From NCBI RefSeq assembly GCF_005146945.1, contig NZ_SWMS01000004.1, positions 305,308-369,307 on the forward strand: 64,000 nucleotides of DNA, written 5' to 3'. Below, one piece after another: positions 26,936 through 35,667 of the stretch. The position numbers and the translations under genes are program-made. Position 1 is the first letter of the stretch, and each line of letters begins with the position of its first letter. Below the pieces are notes generated by a model that saw only the letters and a program-made list of their open reading frames with translations, had not been told where the DNA came from and did no database searches. This stretch comes from Prauserella endophytica. Its GTDB lineage: Bacteria > Actinomycetota > Actinomycetes > Mycobacteriales > Pseudonocardiaceae.

Positions 26936-28162
26936 TCAGACCCGCCTCGCGAACTCCGGCGCGTGTTCCGGCCGGAAGCCGATCCCGATCAGGTAGGCGG
27001 GGACGACCGAAGCCCGCGGCACACGCCGGAGCAACTCGACCATCGGCCTCGGCGGGCCCAGCCGCTTTCCGTCGACGAGCGGCTGGGCGACCGTCCGGTG
27101 CAGGAGCCGCTGCAGCGCCTGCACCAGAACCGTCGGGACGAGCCTGCGCGCGCGGACCTTCGCCAGCACCGAGGGCGAGACCGTGCCCTTGCGAAGCGGC
27201 CCGGCGAGCAGCGTCGCCGCCGCGACCGCGTCCTGCACCGCGAGGTTGATGCCGACGCCGCCGATCGGTGACATCGCGTGCGCGGCGTCGCCGATGCACA
27301 GCAGCCCGTCGACGTGCCAGCGGCGCAGCCGGTTGAGGCGCACGTCCAGGTGCTTGACCTGGTCCATCGACTCCAGCTCCCCGAGCCGGTCGGCCATCTG
27401 GGGCACCACCTCGGCCACCTCCGCGCGGAAGCTCTCGATTCCGGCCGCGCGCAGCTGGGCGTCGATCCCCTTCCTGCCGAGGTAGGCGATCTGGAAGAAG
27501 GTGTCGCGCGGGATCACGATGGCCATGCGGCCGTTGCGCATCCTCGGCGTCAGGGTGCCGCCGGCCTCGCCCGGTTCGCGGCCGAGCCAGAACCACCACG
27601 CGTCGATCGGCACCGGGTACTCCTTGGGCGCCAGCCCGGCGTCCCGGCGCGCGACCGACCAGCGTCCGTCGGCGGCGACGGTGAGGTCGGCGTAGAGGGA
27701 TCCGGTCTCACCGTCCCGGGTCCGGTAACGCACCCCTCGCACGCGCCCGCCCTCGCGGATCAGCGACGTGACCTCGGTGCGCATCCGCAGCCGGAAGGCC
27801 GGTTCCTCCTCCGCGGCCTCGGCCAGCAGGTTGAGCACATCCCACTGCGGCGCGATGGCGATGTAGGGATGAGCGGTCCTGAGCCTGCGCAGGTCGCCGA
27901 CGGTGACCTCGTCGTGCTCGCCGACGGGGAACGCGATCCTCTCCATCCGGTCGTGCGGCAGCTTCGCGAAGCGTTCCCCAAGCCCCAGCTCGTCGAGCAG
28001 GCGCAGGGTCGAGGGGTGCACCGTGTCGCCGCGGAAGTCCCGCAGGAAGTCGGCGTGCTTCTCCAGCACGGTGACCTCGACTCCGGCCCGCGCCAGCAGT
28101 AGCCCCAGCACCATCCCGGCGGGTCCGCCGCCTGCCACCACGCACGTCGTCCGTTCGTTCAT
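26936..28162 (-). CDS. FAD-dependent aromatic-type monooxygenase
   Basis: A 408-residue flavoprotein of the PHBH/UbiH group. The FAD loop is VVAGGGPAGMVLGLLLARAG, the second motif DLTVAADGRWSVAR and the third LCIGDAAHAMSPIGGVGINLAVQD. ATG at 28162 follows GGAGCGAGGG. It faces the FAH-family gene and is divergent from gltX, with a TTTATTCA palindrome in its promoter. It is absent from this position in the mycobacterial order, so it is a lineage-specific insertion. The substrate is unknown; the neighbouring FAH gene could hint at ring catabolism but is ancestral. Confidence 0.85.
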   Translation of the reverse strand: MNERTTCVVAGGGPAGMVLGLLLARAGVEVTVLEKHADFLRDFRGDTVHPSTLRLLDELGLGERFAKLPHDRMERIAFPVGEHDEVTVGDLRRLRTAHPYIAIAPQWDVLNLLAEAAEEEPAFRLRMRTEVTSLIREGGRVRGVRYRTRDGETGSLYADLTVAADGRWSVARRDAGLAPKEYPVPIDAWWFWLGREPGEAGGTLTPRMRNGRMAIVIPRDTFFQIAYLGRKGIDAQLRAAGIESFRAEVAEVVPQMADRLGELESMDQVKHLDVRLNRLRRWHVDGLLCIGDAAHAMSPIGGVGINLAVQDAVAAATLLAGPLRKGTVSPSVLAKVRARRLVPTVLVQALQRLLHRTVAQPLVDGKRLGPPRPMVELLRRVPRASVVPAYLIGIGFRPEHAPEFARRV

Positions 28163-28174
28163 CGCCCTCGCTCC

Positions 28175-28198
28175 TTTATTCATCGTTCGTTGAATAAA
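28175..28198. promoter_or_regulatory. TTTATTCA inverted repeat, candidate operator
   Basis: TTTATTCA (28175-28182) and TGAATAAA (28191-28198) are perfect arms around an 8-bp spacer. It lies 13 nt upstream of the monooxygenase start and is AT-rich in a GC-rich genome, as expected for a TetR- or MarR-type operator. No regulator gene lies beside it. Confidence 0.65.
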
Positions 28199-28251
28199 CT
28201 CACCATGCAGCGAGAAGCCGCGCACGTCAAGGGCGATACGCTGGATGGGCT

Positions 28252-29733
28252 ATGACTGAGAACATCGCCGTCCGCGCCCGCTTCTGCCCGTCGCCGACCG
28301 GGACCCCGCACGTCGGGTTGATCCGCACGGCGCTGTTCAACTGGGCCTTCGCCCGCCATCACGGCGGCAAGCTGGTGTTCCGGATCGAGGACACCGACGC
28401 CGCGCGCGACTCCGAGGAGTCCTACGAGGCTCTGCTCGACGCGCTGCGCTGGCTCGGCCTCGACTGGGACGAGGGTCCCGAGGTCGGCGGCGAGCACGGC
28501 CCCTACCGGCAGAGTGAGCGCGGCGAGATCTACGCCGATGTCGCCAAGCGGCTGCTCGAGGCGGGGGAGCTGTACGAGGCGTTCTCCACCAACGAGGAGG
28601 TGGAGGAGCGGCGCAGGGCGGCGGGACAGGACCCCAAGCTCGGCTACGACAACTTCGACCGCGACCTCACCGGGGAGCAGAAGGCCGCCTTCCGCGCCGA
28701 GGGCCGCTCGCCGGTGCTGCGGCTGCGGATGCCCGACGAGGACCTGTCGTGGAACGACCTCGTGCGCGGCGAGATCTCGTTCAAGGCCGGCACCGTGCCC
28801 GACCCGGTGCTGGTGCGGGCCAACGGTCAGCCGCTCTACACGCTGACCAACCCGGTCGACGACGCGCTCATGCGCATCACGCACGTCCTGCGTGGAGAGG
28901 ACCTGCTGCCGTCGACGCCCCGCCAGATCGCCCTGTACCAGGCGCTGACGCGGATCGGGGTCGCCGAGTTCACGCCCGAGTTCGGGCACCTGCCCTACGT
29001 GATGGGCGAGGGCAACAAGAAACTGTCCAAACGGGACCCCTCCTCGAACCTCTTCAACTACCGGGACCGCGGGTTCATTCGCGAGGGGCTGCTCAACTAC
29101 CTCGCCCTGCTCGGCTGGTCGATCGCCGACGACCGCGACGTCTTCAGTGTCGAGGAGCTGGTGGAGGCCTTCGAGATCACGAAGGTCAGCGCCAACCCGG
29201 CCCGCTTCGACGTGAAGAAGGCCGAGGCCATCAACGGCACGCACGTCCGGGCGCTCGCGCACGAGGACTTCGTGCAGCGCACGGTGCCCTACCTCGTCTC
29301 GGCCGGGGTGCTGCCCGCCGAACCCACCGAGGAGCAGCTCGGGAAGCTGCGGACGATCGCACCGCTGGTGCAGGAACGCGTGGTCGTGCTCTCGGAGGCG
29401 ACCGGTCTGGTGCGGTTCCTGTTCATCGCGGAGGAGGATTTCGCGCCGGAGGAGGCCGCGGCCACGAAGGCGCTCGGCCCCGACTCGGAGCCGGTGCTGC
29501 GGGCCTCCATCGAGGCGCTCGAGGCCCTGCCGTCCTGGGAGACCGCGGCCATCGAGCAGGCGCTCAAGGACGCACTCGTGGAGGGACTCGGGCTCAAGCC
29601 ACGCAAGGCGTTCGCGCCCGTGCGGGTGGCGGTGACGGGACGCACGGTTTCGCCGCCGCTGTACGAGTCGCTGGAACTGCTCGGCCGGGAGCGTTCACTC
29701 GGCCGGTTGCGTCGGGCGCTGCCGGGCAACTGA
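28252..29733 (+). CDS. gltX: Glutamyl-tRNA synthetase
   Basis: A 493-residue class I synthetase. The HIGH-type motif is in [19 protein letters not shown] and the KMSKS-type motif is [11 protein letters not shown]. The Rossmann domain is N-terminal and the anticodon-binding domain follows about residue 330. With no glnS seen and gatCAB in the same window, it probably charges both tRNA-Glu and tRNA-Gln (non-discriminating form). TACGCT lies 9 nt before the ATG. tRNA-Gln and tRNA-Glu genes follow within 1.2 kb. Confidence 0.97.
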   Translation: MTENIAVRARFCPSPTGTPHVGLIRTALFNWAFARHHGGKLVFRIEDTDAARDSEESYEALLDALRWLGLDWDEGPEVGGEHGPYRQSERGEIYADVAKRLLEAGELYEAFSTNEEVEERRRAAGQDPKLGYDNFDRDLTGEQKAAFRAEGRSPVLRLRMPDEDLSWNDLVRGEISFKAGTVPDPVLVRANGQPLYTLTNPVDDALMRITHVLRGEDLLPSTPRQIALYQALTRIGVAEFTPEFGHLPYVMGEGNKKLSKRDPSSNLFNYRDRGFIREGLLNYLALLGWSIADDRDVFSVEELVEAFEITKVSANPARFDVKKAEAINGTHVRALAHEDFVQRTVPYLVSAGVLPAEPTEEQLGKLRTIAPLVQERVVVLSEATGLVRFLFIAEEDFAPEEAAATKALGPDSEPVLRASIEALEALPSWETAAIEQALKDALVEGLGLKPRKAFAPVRVAVTGRTVSPPLYESLELLGRERSLGRLRRALPGN

Positions 29734-29819
29734 GCGTAGACCACCTGGACCGAAACAGACCCGGTTTTATCACCTCCTCAGCCGAGTCGATAAAGCGGAA
29801 AGTGCCCTAGCCTCGGCGG

Positions 29820-30602
29820 GTGGCTTTTGCGCTTGGCTCCCCGACAGCACCGCAAACCGTTTCCGCTCGCGACGACGCGCCTCCCTGGGAACCACCCGCG
29901 CTCCGGCTCGTGTGCCTTGACATCGATGACACGTTGATCGATTTCACGGCCGCCAGCCGAAGATCGCTCGAGGCGCTCATCGGCAGGACCGACGCGTGGG
30001 AGCTGTGGGAGCGGGTCACCGACGAGCACGTCGCGAGGGTCGTGTCGGGCGAGCTGGACTACGCCGAGATGCACGCGAGGCGCACGCAGGCGTTCCTGGC
30101 CGAGCTGGGCACGTGCGTCGGGCTCGTCGAGGCGGCCGAGCTGGAGGTCGGCCGCAAGGAGTTGCTGCGCGCGTCGTGGCGGCTGTTCGACGATGTCCTG
30201 CCGTGCCTGGAGTGGCTCACCGCCGCAGGCGTGCGCATCGCCGCTGTGACCAACGCCTCGGGAGCCCACCAGCGCGAGAAGCTGGCCGGCCTGGGGCTCG
30301 CGCGCTTCTTCGACTACGTGGCCATCGCGGGCGAGGTGGGGGTCGCCAAGCCCGATCCGGTGATGTTCCACTCGGTCTGCTTCAAGCTCGGCTGTGACAT
30401 GTCCGAGACGGTGCATGTCGGCGACAAGCTGCGCACCGACGCCGTGGGCGCCCGTGACGCGGGTCTCGGTGGGGTCTGGCTCAACCGCGGCGAGGCCGTC
30501 ACGGACGTGCCCTCTGGCGTGCACGTCATCTCGGGCCTCGCCGAGCTCCCTGAACTGCTGGTCTCCGAGTTCGTGCGGGTAGGCGTGCCCGCGCAGCGCT
30601 GA
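29820..30602 (+). CDS. HAD-family hydrolase
   Basis: A 260-residue phosphatase-type protein. Motif I is LCLDIDDTLIDF (Asp-x-Asp), motif II AVTNASGAH, motif III Lys in GVAKPDP and motif IV GDKLRTDAVGARDAG. A helical cap lies between motifs I and II. The first 30 residues are Pro/Ala-rich. GTG at 29820 comes 6 nt after TAGCCT, so it may be leaderless. The substrate is unknown. It lies between gltX and the tRNA genes. Confidence 0.85.
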   Translation: MAFALGSPTAPQTVSARDDAPPWEPPALRLVCLDIDDTLIDFTAASRRSLEALIGRTDAWELWERVTDEHVARVVSGELDYAEMHARRTQAFLAELGTCVGLVEAAELEVGRKELLRASWRLFDDVLPCLEWLTAAGVRIAAVTNASGAHQREKLAGLGLARFFDYVAIAGEVGVAKPDPVMFHSVCFKLGCDMSETVHVGDKLRTDAVGARDAGLGGVWLNRGEAVTDVPSGVHVISGLAELPELLVSEFVRVGVPAQR

Positions 30603-30615
30603 CAGCCGGGGCCGG

Positions 30616-30646
30616 TTGAGGCGCCGTTTCCGGCGTGGTCTAGTAT
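30616..30646 (+). promoter_or_regulatory. Candidate tRNA-Gln promoter
   Basis: TTGAGG and TAGTAT are 19 nt apart, about 50 nt upstream of tRNA-Gln. The -10 region GGTCTAGTATTTCTCTCCAG is echoed at 30786-30806, upstream of tRNA-Glu, as GGTCTGGTAAGTTTCTCTCC. Confidence 0.5.
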
Positions 30647-30695
30647 TTCTCTCCAGTGGTGCTGAGCCGGAGCGCGCTCGGGCGAGGCACCTCTT

Positions 30696-30767
30696 TGGGG
30701 TATGGTGTAATTGGCAGCACGACTGATTCTGGTTCAGTTAGTCTAGGTTCGAGTCCTGGTACCCCAG
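30696..30767 (+). tRNA. tRNA-Gln (CTG anticodon)
   Basis: The acceptor arms TGGGGTA and TACCCCA pair fully. The anticodon stem ACTGA/TCAGT holds loop TTCTGGT with anticodon CTG, reading CAG. The T arm is CTAGG-TTCGAGT-CCTGG. CCA is not encoded. In this organism it is probably charged with Glu by GltX and amidated by GatCAB. Confidence 0.95.
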
Positions 30768-30785
30768 CTGCAGAGGGAAAAACCG

Positions 30786-30806
30786 GTCTGGTAAGTTTCT
30801 CTCCAG
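30786..30806 (+). repeat. Duplicate of the tRNA promoter segment
   Basis: This 21-bp stretch repeats most of 30637-30656 (GGTCT-GTA-TTTCTCTCCAG) and lies 24 nt before tRNA-Glu. It suggests that the second tRNA has its own promoter copied from the first. Confidence 0.5.
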
Positions 30807-30829
30807 CAACAAGGAAGCAACACCTCCTA

Positions 30830-30902
30830 GCCCCCGTCGTCTAGCGGCCTAGGACGCCGGCCTCTCACGCCGGTAGCGTGGGTTCGAATCCCATCGGGGG
30901 TA
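30830..30902 (+). tRNA. tRNA-Glu (CTC anticodon)
   Basis: Acceptor GCCCCCG pairs with CGGGGGT. The anticodon stem CCGGC/GCCGG encloses CTCTCAC with anticodon CTC (GAG codon). The D arm contains TCGTCTAGCGGCCTAGGAC and the T loop is GTTCGAATC. CCA is not encoded. It is 62 nt downstream of tRNA-Gln. Confidence 0.95.
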
Positions 30903-30913
30903 CGTAAAAGGCG

Positions 30914-30952
30914 AAGGCCCCTGTCTGCGGAAAGCGCAGCCAGGGGCCTTTT
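30914..30952 (+). terminator. Terminator after the tRNA pair
   Basis: AAGGCCCCTG pairs with CAGGGGCCTT, with an inner CTGCG/CGCAG stem and a short T-run. It ends the tRNA transcript. Confidence 0.85.
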
Positions 30953-31018
30953 CCGTTGTGTCTTGTGGGGGTGCAAGCCCCACACCCCGCCCGGAGGGGC
31001 TTCGCCCCCGGTGCTTGC

Positions 31019-31745
31019 CTGCACGAGGCGGGGCACCTGCTCGCCACCAAGGCTTTCGCGATGAAGGTACGACGTTCTTCGTGGGCTTCGGTCCGTAGAG
31101 GTTCTCCTTCCGCCGGGGCGAGACCGAACAGGCCTGACGACGACGCTCGACGAGCAGCCCAGTGCGATCTGGCGGTGCGCCGCGTTGGAACGCACCGGGG
31201 TGATGGGCAGCGGCATCGCCGTCAACGTGCGCGTCGGCTTCGTGGCTCTCCGCGCCGGCCGTGAGGGTGTCCACCGTGAGCCCGCGACGCACGTACTGTC
31301 GGCGAGGCTCCCGCGCCCGCGTGCGGGCCGGGCGGCCTCGCGCCCGCGCGATCGAGGTCGAGCGCGACGGCCAGGTGCTGCCGCTGACCGTGGACGTCGC
31401 GCGCGTCGACCGTCCACAAGCACAGGAAGACGGTCCGGTCGAGATCGTCGGCACCGGGCCAGGCCGGGGCCGTCCCCGGTGCCGCGGGCTTCGCACGCGA
31501 CATGTTCGCGCAGACGTGGCGCGGGCCTGACCTTGTTCCCCGCCGTGTTCGACACGTCGCCGCTGCTGCCGCTGGGTGGCGGGCACATCGCGGTGGTCTG
31601 GTACGAGCGGCCGCGCAACCGGATCCGCGCGTTGCGGGGCCGGGCCGACGGGTCGCCCGTGGACTACACCAGACTGTCCACGGTGACACCGGGGCTCGTG
31701 CTCACCAGCACCGCCGACATCGTGAACCCCGTGCGCCTCACCTGA
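31019..31745 (+). pseudogene. Decayed Rip1/RseP-type site-2 protease (M50)
   Basis: Pieces of a site-2 metalloprotease lie in order but in different frames. HEAGHLLATKAFAMKV (31021 on) holds the zinc HExxH site. After a frameshift come FFVGFGP, a TAG stop and FSFRRGETE. A PDZ-like piece (EVERDGQVLPLTVDVARVDR) lies near 31350. The C-terminus is LLPLGGGHIAVVWYERPRNR, then SPVDYTRL and TADIVNPVRLT, ending at TGA 31745. A normal member has over 400 residues; here about 240 codons remain, with frameshifts and deletions. It lies between tRNA-Glu and the IclR gene and is surely non-functional as a protease. Confidence 0.85.
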
Positions 31746-31762
31746 CCCGGCAACCCCTGGCG

Positions 31763-32482
31763 CTACAAGCGTTCCTGAATGGCGTCCGCGGCCGCGAGGA
31801 GGTCGGCCGCCCAGCGGGCTCCTGGTTTGCGCCCGATGCGCTCGACCGGTCCCGACACCGACACCGCGGCGATGACCGTGCCGGAGGAGTCCCTTACCGG
31901 AGCAGAGACGCTGGCCACGCCGGGCTCCCGCTCGGCGACGCTCTGCGCCCAGCCGCGGCGCCGCACCTCCAGCAGCGTCCGCTCGCCGTAGACGGCCTCG
32001 GCCAGGATCGTGCGCTGGGTGTGGGAATCGGCCCACGCGGCCAGCACCTTCGCGCCCGAGCCCGCCGTCATCGGAAGGCGCGCGCCGATCGGCACGGTGT
32101 CGCGCAGCCCGCTCGGCGGTTCCGCGGTGGAGACGCAGATGCGCTGCACGCCGTCGCGGCGGTACAGCTGCACGCTCTCGCCCGTGATGTCGCGCAGCTT
32201 CGGCAGGATCACGCTCGCCGCGTCCAACAAGGGATCCGTGGTGCCACCGGAGAGCTCCGCGAGCGCGGCACCGGGACGCCAGCGGCCGTCGGGGCCACGG
32301 CGCAGCAGCCGGTGCACCTCGAGCCCGACGGCGAGCCGGTGCGCGGTGGCGCGCGGCAACCCCGTGCGGGTGCACAGTTCCGCCAGGCCGCACGGTTCCT
32401 CGGCCACGGCGTGCAGAACGGCGACGGCCTTGTCCAGGACGCCGATACCGCTCTGCTGGTTGTCAGGGTTATGCTGTCCCAC
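31763..32482 (-). CDS. IclR-family regulator, NdgR/LtbR-like
   Basis: A 239-residue regulator. A winged helix-turn-helix occupies residues 12-75 ([34 protein letters not shown]) and the IclR effector domain follows. It is divergent from leuC, the arrangement of LtbR in corynebacteria, NdgR in Streptomyces and Rv2989 in M. tuberculosis, which control leuCD and other amino-acid genes. GTG at 32482 lies 8 nt after TATAGT with no ribosome-binding site, so the message is probably leaderless. Confidence 0.9.
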   Translation of the reverse strand: MGQHNPDNQQSGIGVLDKAVAVLHAVAEEPCGLAELCTRTGLPRATAHRLAVGLEVHRLLRRGPDGRWRPGAALAELSGGTTDPLLDAASVILPKLRDITGESVQLYRRDGVQRICVSTAEPPSGLRDTVPIGARLPMTAGSGAKVLAAWADSHTQRTILAEAVYGERTLLEVRRRGWAQSVAEREPGVASVSAPVRDSSGTVIAAVSVSGPVERIGRKPGARWAADLLAAADAIQERL

Positions 32483-32490
32483 AAGGCGAT

Positions 32491-32528
32491 ACTATAATCC
32501 CGGAGTTTGGGAAGTCCAGAATCCGGGA
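32491..32528. promoter_or_regulatory. Divergent iclR-leuC promoter and operator
   Basis: TATAAT (32493-32498, + strand) overlaps TATAGT for the minus strand. Next to them TCCCGGA (32498) and TCCGGGA (ending 32528) form an inverted repeat with 7-bp arms, containing GTCCAGA. The repeat covers the early leuC transcript and the -35 of the IclR gene. This fits repression of both by the IclR protein. Confidence 0.65.
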
Positions 32529-32580
32529 CGGAGCCGACTCCTCAAGCTCGCACACACGCTCATTCAATGGAGGAGCCCTG

Positions 32581-33996
32581 ATGGCAGAGAAGCGGGGCCG
32601 CACGCTGGCAGAGAAGGTCTGGGACGCGCACACGGTGCGGCGCGGCGAAGGCGCGGAGCCTGACCTGCTCTACATCGACCTGCACCTCGTGCACGAGGTC
32701 ACGAGCCCGCAAGCGTTCGACGGACTGCGGCTGGCGGGACGCCAGGTACGCAGGCCCGACCTCACGATCGCGACCGAGGACCACAACGTCCCGACGGTGG
32801 ACATCGAGCTCCCCATCGCCGATCCGGTCTCGCGGACACAGGTCGACACTCTTCGCCGCAACTGCAAGGAGTTCGGCGTGCGGCTCCATCCCATGGGGGA
32901 CGCGGAGCAGGGCATCGTGCACGTCATCGGCCCGCAGCTCGGCCTCACGCAGCCGGGGATGACCGTGGTGTGCGGCGACAGCCACACCTCCACGCACGGC
33001 GCCTTCGGCGCGATGGCGTTCGGCATCGGCACGTCCGAGGTCGAGCACGTGCTCGCCACGCAGACCCTCCCGCTGCGTCCGTTCAAGACGATGGCGGTCA
33101 ATGTCGAGGGAGACCTGCGCCCCGGCGTCACGGCGAAGGACATCATCCTCGCCGTCATCGCCAAGATCGGCACGGGCGGCGGGCAGGGCTACGTGCTGGA
33201 GTACCGAGGCAGCGCGATCGAGTCGCTGTCGATGGAAGCCAGGATGACCATCTGCAACATGTCGATCGAGGCGGGCGCCCGCGCGGGCATGATCGCCCCC
33301 GACGAGACGACGTTCGCCTACCTGAAGGGCCGCCCGCACGCCCCGAAGGGCGCCGACTGGGACGCCGCGGTGGCCGACTGGCGGGAGCTGCGCACCGACG
33401 ACGACGCCGTCTTCGACGCCGAGGTTCACCTGAATGCGAACGAGCTGACACCGTTCGTCACCTGGGGCACCAACCCCGGCCAGGGCCTCCCGCTCGGGGA
33501 GTCGGTGCCGGACCCGGCCGCCATCGCGGACGAGACCGAGCGGTTCGCCGCGGAGAAGGCCCTGTCCTATATGGATCTTCAACCGGGCACTCCGCTGAGG
33601 GAGATCGCGGTGGACACCGTCTTCCTCGGCTCGTGCACGAACGGCCGGATCGAGGACCTGAGGGCCGCCGCGGGGGTCCTGAGGGGCCGCAAGGTGGCCG
33701 ACAACGTGCGCATGCTCGTGGTGCCCGGCTCGATGCGGGTGCGCAAGGCGGCCGAGGAGGAGGGGCTCGACGAGGTCTTCACGGCCGCGGGCGCCGAGTG
33801 GCGGCAGGCCGGCTGCTCGATGTGCCTCGGCATGAACCCGGACCAGCTGAAGCCGGGGGAGCGGAGCGCCTCGACCTCGAACCGCAACTTCGAGGGACGG
33901 CAGGGCAAGGGCGGCCGGACCCATCTGGTGTCCCCGCTCGTGGCAGCCGCGACCGCCGTCAGGGGCACCCTCTCCTCGCCCGAAGACCTCAACTAG
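32581..33996 (+). CDS. leuC: 3-isopropylmalate dehydratase large subunit
   Basis: A 471-residue aconitase-family protein that, with LeuD, converts 2- to 3-isopropylmalate. [4Fe-4S] ligands are visible in [13 protein letters not shown] and [12 protein letters not shown]. It starts [18 protein letters not shown], typical of the family. ATG at 32581 follows GGAGGAG. It is the first gene of leuCD, under the divergent IclR regulator. Confidence 0.97.
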   Translation: MAEKRGRTLAEKVWDAHTVRRGEGAEPDLLYIDLHLVHEVTSPQAFDGLRLAGRQVRRPDLTIATEDHNVPTVDIELPIADPVSRTQVDTLRRNCKEFGVRLHPMGDAEQGIVHVIGPQLGLTQPGMTVVCGDSHTSTHGAFGAMAFGIGTSEVEHVLATQTLPLRPFKTMAVNVEGDLRPGVTAKDIILAVIAKIGTGGGQGYVLEYRGSAIESLSMEARMTICNMSIEAGARAGMIAPDETTFAYLKGRPHAPKGADWDAAVADWRELRTDDDAVFDAEVHLNANELTPFVTWGTNPGQGLPLGESVPDPAAIADETERFAAEKALSYMDLQPGTPLREIAVDTVFLGSCTNGRIEDLRAAAGVLRGRKVADNVRMLVVPGSMRVRKAAEEEGLDEVFTAAGAEWRQAGCSMCLGMNPDQLKPGERSASTSNRNFEGRQGKGGRTHLVSPLVAAATAVRGTLSSPEDLN

Positions 33997-34021
33997 ACCT
34001 CAGTCAGGGAGTCACGAAACC

Positions 34022-34624
34022 ATGGAGCCCTTCACCAAGCACACCGGCGTCGGAGTGCCTTTGCGCAGGTCCAACGTGGACACTGACCAGATCATCCCGG
34101 CCGTCTACCTCAAGCGCGTGACCCGCACGGGCTTCGAGGACGGCCTGTTCGCCGCCTGGCGCGGTGACGAGCAGTTCATCCTCAACCAGGAGCCGTTCCG
34201 GCAGGGCAGCGTCCTCGTCGCCGGCCCCGACTTCGGCACCGGGTCCTCCCGCGAGCACGCCGTCTGGGCGCTCAAGGACTACGGCTTCCGGGTGGTCATC
34301 TCCTCCCGGTTCGCCGACATCTTCCGAGGCAACTCCGGCAAGGGGGGTCTGGTGGCCGCCCAGTGCGAGCAGTCGGACGTCGAGCAACTCTGGAAGCTGC
34401 TCGAGAACGAGCCCGGCACGGAGGTCACGGTGGACCTCGAGGCGAAGACAGTACGGGCCAAGGACTTCACCGCGCCCTTCCAGATCGACGACTACACCCG
34501 CTGGCGGCTGCTCGAGGGGCTCGATGACATCGCTCTCACCCTCCGACACGCCGACGAGATCGCCGCGTTCGAGGCCCAGCGGCCCTCCTGGAAGCCCCTG
34601 ACCACCGCTCAAGCGGCTTCCTGA
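34022..34624 (+). CDS. leuD: 3-isopropylmalate dehydratase small subunit
   Basis: A 200-residue swivel-domain subunit of isopropylmalate isomerase. The motif [14 protein letters not shown] and the [21 protein letters not shown] substrate loop are clear. It starts 25 nt after leuC, so the two are co-transcribed. The length is normal. Confidence 0.97.
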   Translation: MEPFTKHTGVGVPLRRSNVDTDQIIPAVYLKRVTRTGFEDGLFAAWRGDEQFILNQEPFRQGSVLVAGPDFGTGSSREHAVWALKDYGFRVVISSRFADIFRGNSGKGGLVAAQCEQSDVEQLWKLLENEPGTEVTVDLEAKTVRAKDFTAPFQIDDYTRWRLLEGLDDIALTLRHADEIAAFEAQRPSWKPLTTAQAAS

Positions 34625-34628
34625 GACA

Positions 34629-34656
34629 CGGATTCCCTGCTCAGAAAGGGAATCCG
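34629..34656 (+). terminator. Hairpin after leuD
   Basis: CGGATTCCCT and AGGGAATCCG are perfect 10-bp arms around an 8-nt loop, 4 nt after the leuD stop. There is no T-run. It probably ends the leuCD transcript. Confidence 0.65.
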
Positions 34657-34766
34657 CGCTCGGCCGGCGGCCGGCGAAACCACGCCAAACGGCTGCGGAA
34701 GGGCCCCGAACGGGGCCCGCCGGGGGCGTAACAGCGCACCCGATAAGGAAAAAATCCGCGTGCCGT

Positions 34767-34796
34767 TTGGAATTTGTGCTGCGTTGGTAATACCGT
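34767..34796 (+). promoter_or_regulatory. Candidate hupB promoter
   Basis: TTGGAA and TACCGT (TANNNT) are 18 nt apart and 57 nt before the HU start. The 228-nt leuD-hupB gap holds nothing else beyond the leuD hairpin. Confidence 0.45.
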
Positions 34797-34852
34797 GTGC
34801 GCATGTCGGCCGGTGTGGCCGGGTAACAAGTAGTTCTTCTTGGAGGACTGGA

Positions 34853-35491
34853 ATGGCCAACAAGGCCCAACTGATCGAGGCGCTCTCCGAGCGCCTGGGC
34901 GACAAGAAGGTCGCTTCGCAGGCTGTCGACAACCTCGTCGACATCATCATCCGTACGGTCAACAAGGGCGAGAAGGTGAACATCACCGGCTTCGGTGTGT
35001 TCGAGAAGCGCGCCAGGGCTGCCCGTACCGCCAGGAACCCGCGCACCGGCGAGACCGTGCGCGTCAAGAAGACCAACGTCCCGGCCTTCCGCGCCGGTAC
35101 GACCTTCAAGGACGTGGTGAGCGGCGCCAAGAAGCTGCCGAAGGCCACCACGGCCAAGCGTTCGACGGCTTCCACGTCGACGCGGAGCACTGGCACCACG
35201 ACGAGGGCGGCCGCCAGCAGGCCGACCGCGACGCGTAGCACCACCACGCGCTCCCGCGCCACGACGGCTCGCAGCACCACGGGCCGCACGGCGACCAAGG
35301 CCGCCTCGTCGAGGACGGCCGCGAAGAGCACTGCCACCAAGGCGGCTCCGAAGACCACCGCGAAGACCACGGCCAAGGCCACCACCGCGAAGAAGGCCCC
35401 CGCCAAGAGCACGGCGAAGGCCAGCACCGCCAAGGCGGCCCCGAAGACCGCGGCCAAGCGGACCACCGCTGCCGCCAAGAAGAAGAAGTAA
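34853..35491 (+). CDS. hupB: HU nucleoid protein with long basic C-terminal tail
   Basis: A 212-residue DNA-binding protein. Residues 1-92 are the HU fold ([39 protein letters not shown]). Residues 100-212 are a low-complexity Thr/Ala/Lys/Arg tail with repeated TAK, AAPK and TTAR units, ending KKKK, like mycobacterial HupB/Hlp. The tail is histone H1-like and should compact DNA. It follows leuCD, as in mycobacteria (Rv2986c). Confidence 0.96.
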   Translation: MANKAQLIEALSERLGDKKVASQAVDNLVDIIIRTVNKGEKVNITGFGVFEKRARAARTARNPRTGETVRVKKTNVPAFRAGTTFKDVVSGAKKLPKATTAKRSTASTSTRSTGTTTRAAASRPTATRSTTTRSRATTARSTTGRTATKAASSRTAAKSTATKAAPKTTAKTTAKATTAKKAPAKSTAKASTAKAAPKTAAKRTTAAAKKKK

Positions 35492-35532
35492 GTCCGCTAC
35501 CGGGCTGTGCCGGTTCGTTCCGGCTCACTTCT

Positions 35533-35570
35533 CGGCAGGGCCCCGCGCCACCCGGCGCGGGGCCCTGCCG
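35533..35570 (+). terminator. Strong GC hairpin after hupB
   Basis: CGGCAGGGCCCCGCGCC pairs perfectly with GGCGCGGGGCCCTGCCG across 4 nt, 41 nt after the HU stop. There is no long T-run. Confidence 0.85.
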
Positions 35571-35603
35571 CGTTTCGCGGGTCCATTCCAGGGGCACCCG
35601 TCC

Positions 35604-35656
35604 GCAGTGAAGGCCACCTTGCCTGCGTTCAACGCAGTGAAGGTGGCCTTCACTGC
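35604..35656. repeat. Paired 23-bp palindromes, one arm degenerate
   Basis: A copy with TTGCCTGC in place of TTCACTGC (35604-35626), GTTCAAC, then a perfect copy (35634-35656). The pair sits between convergent hupB and mutT1, 11 nt from the latter's stop. It is the same layout as at 45295 and 53201. Confidence 0.85.
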
Positions 35657-35667
35657 GGTAGGAGGGG

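Noticed and set aside
31185..31744. Open frame of 186 residues as an intact gene
   Set aside because: Only its last 70 residues match the site-2 protease C-terminus; the rest is frame-shifted debris, so it is part of the pseudogene.
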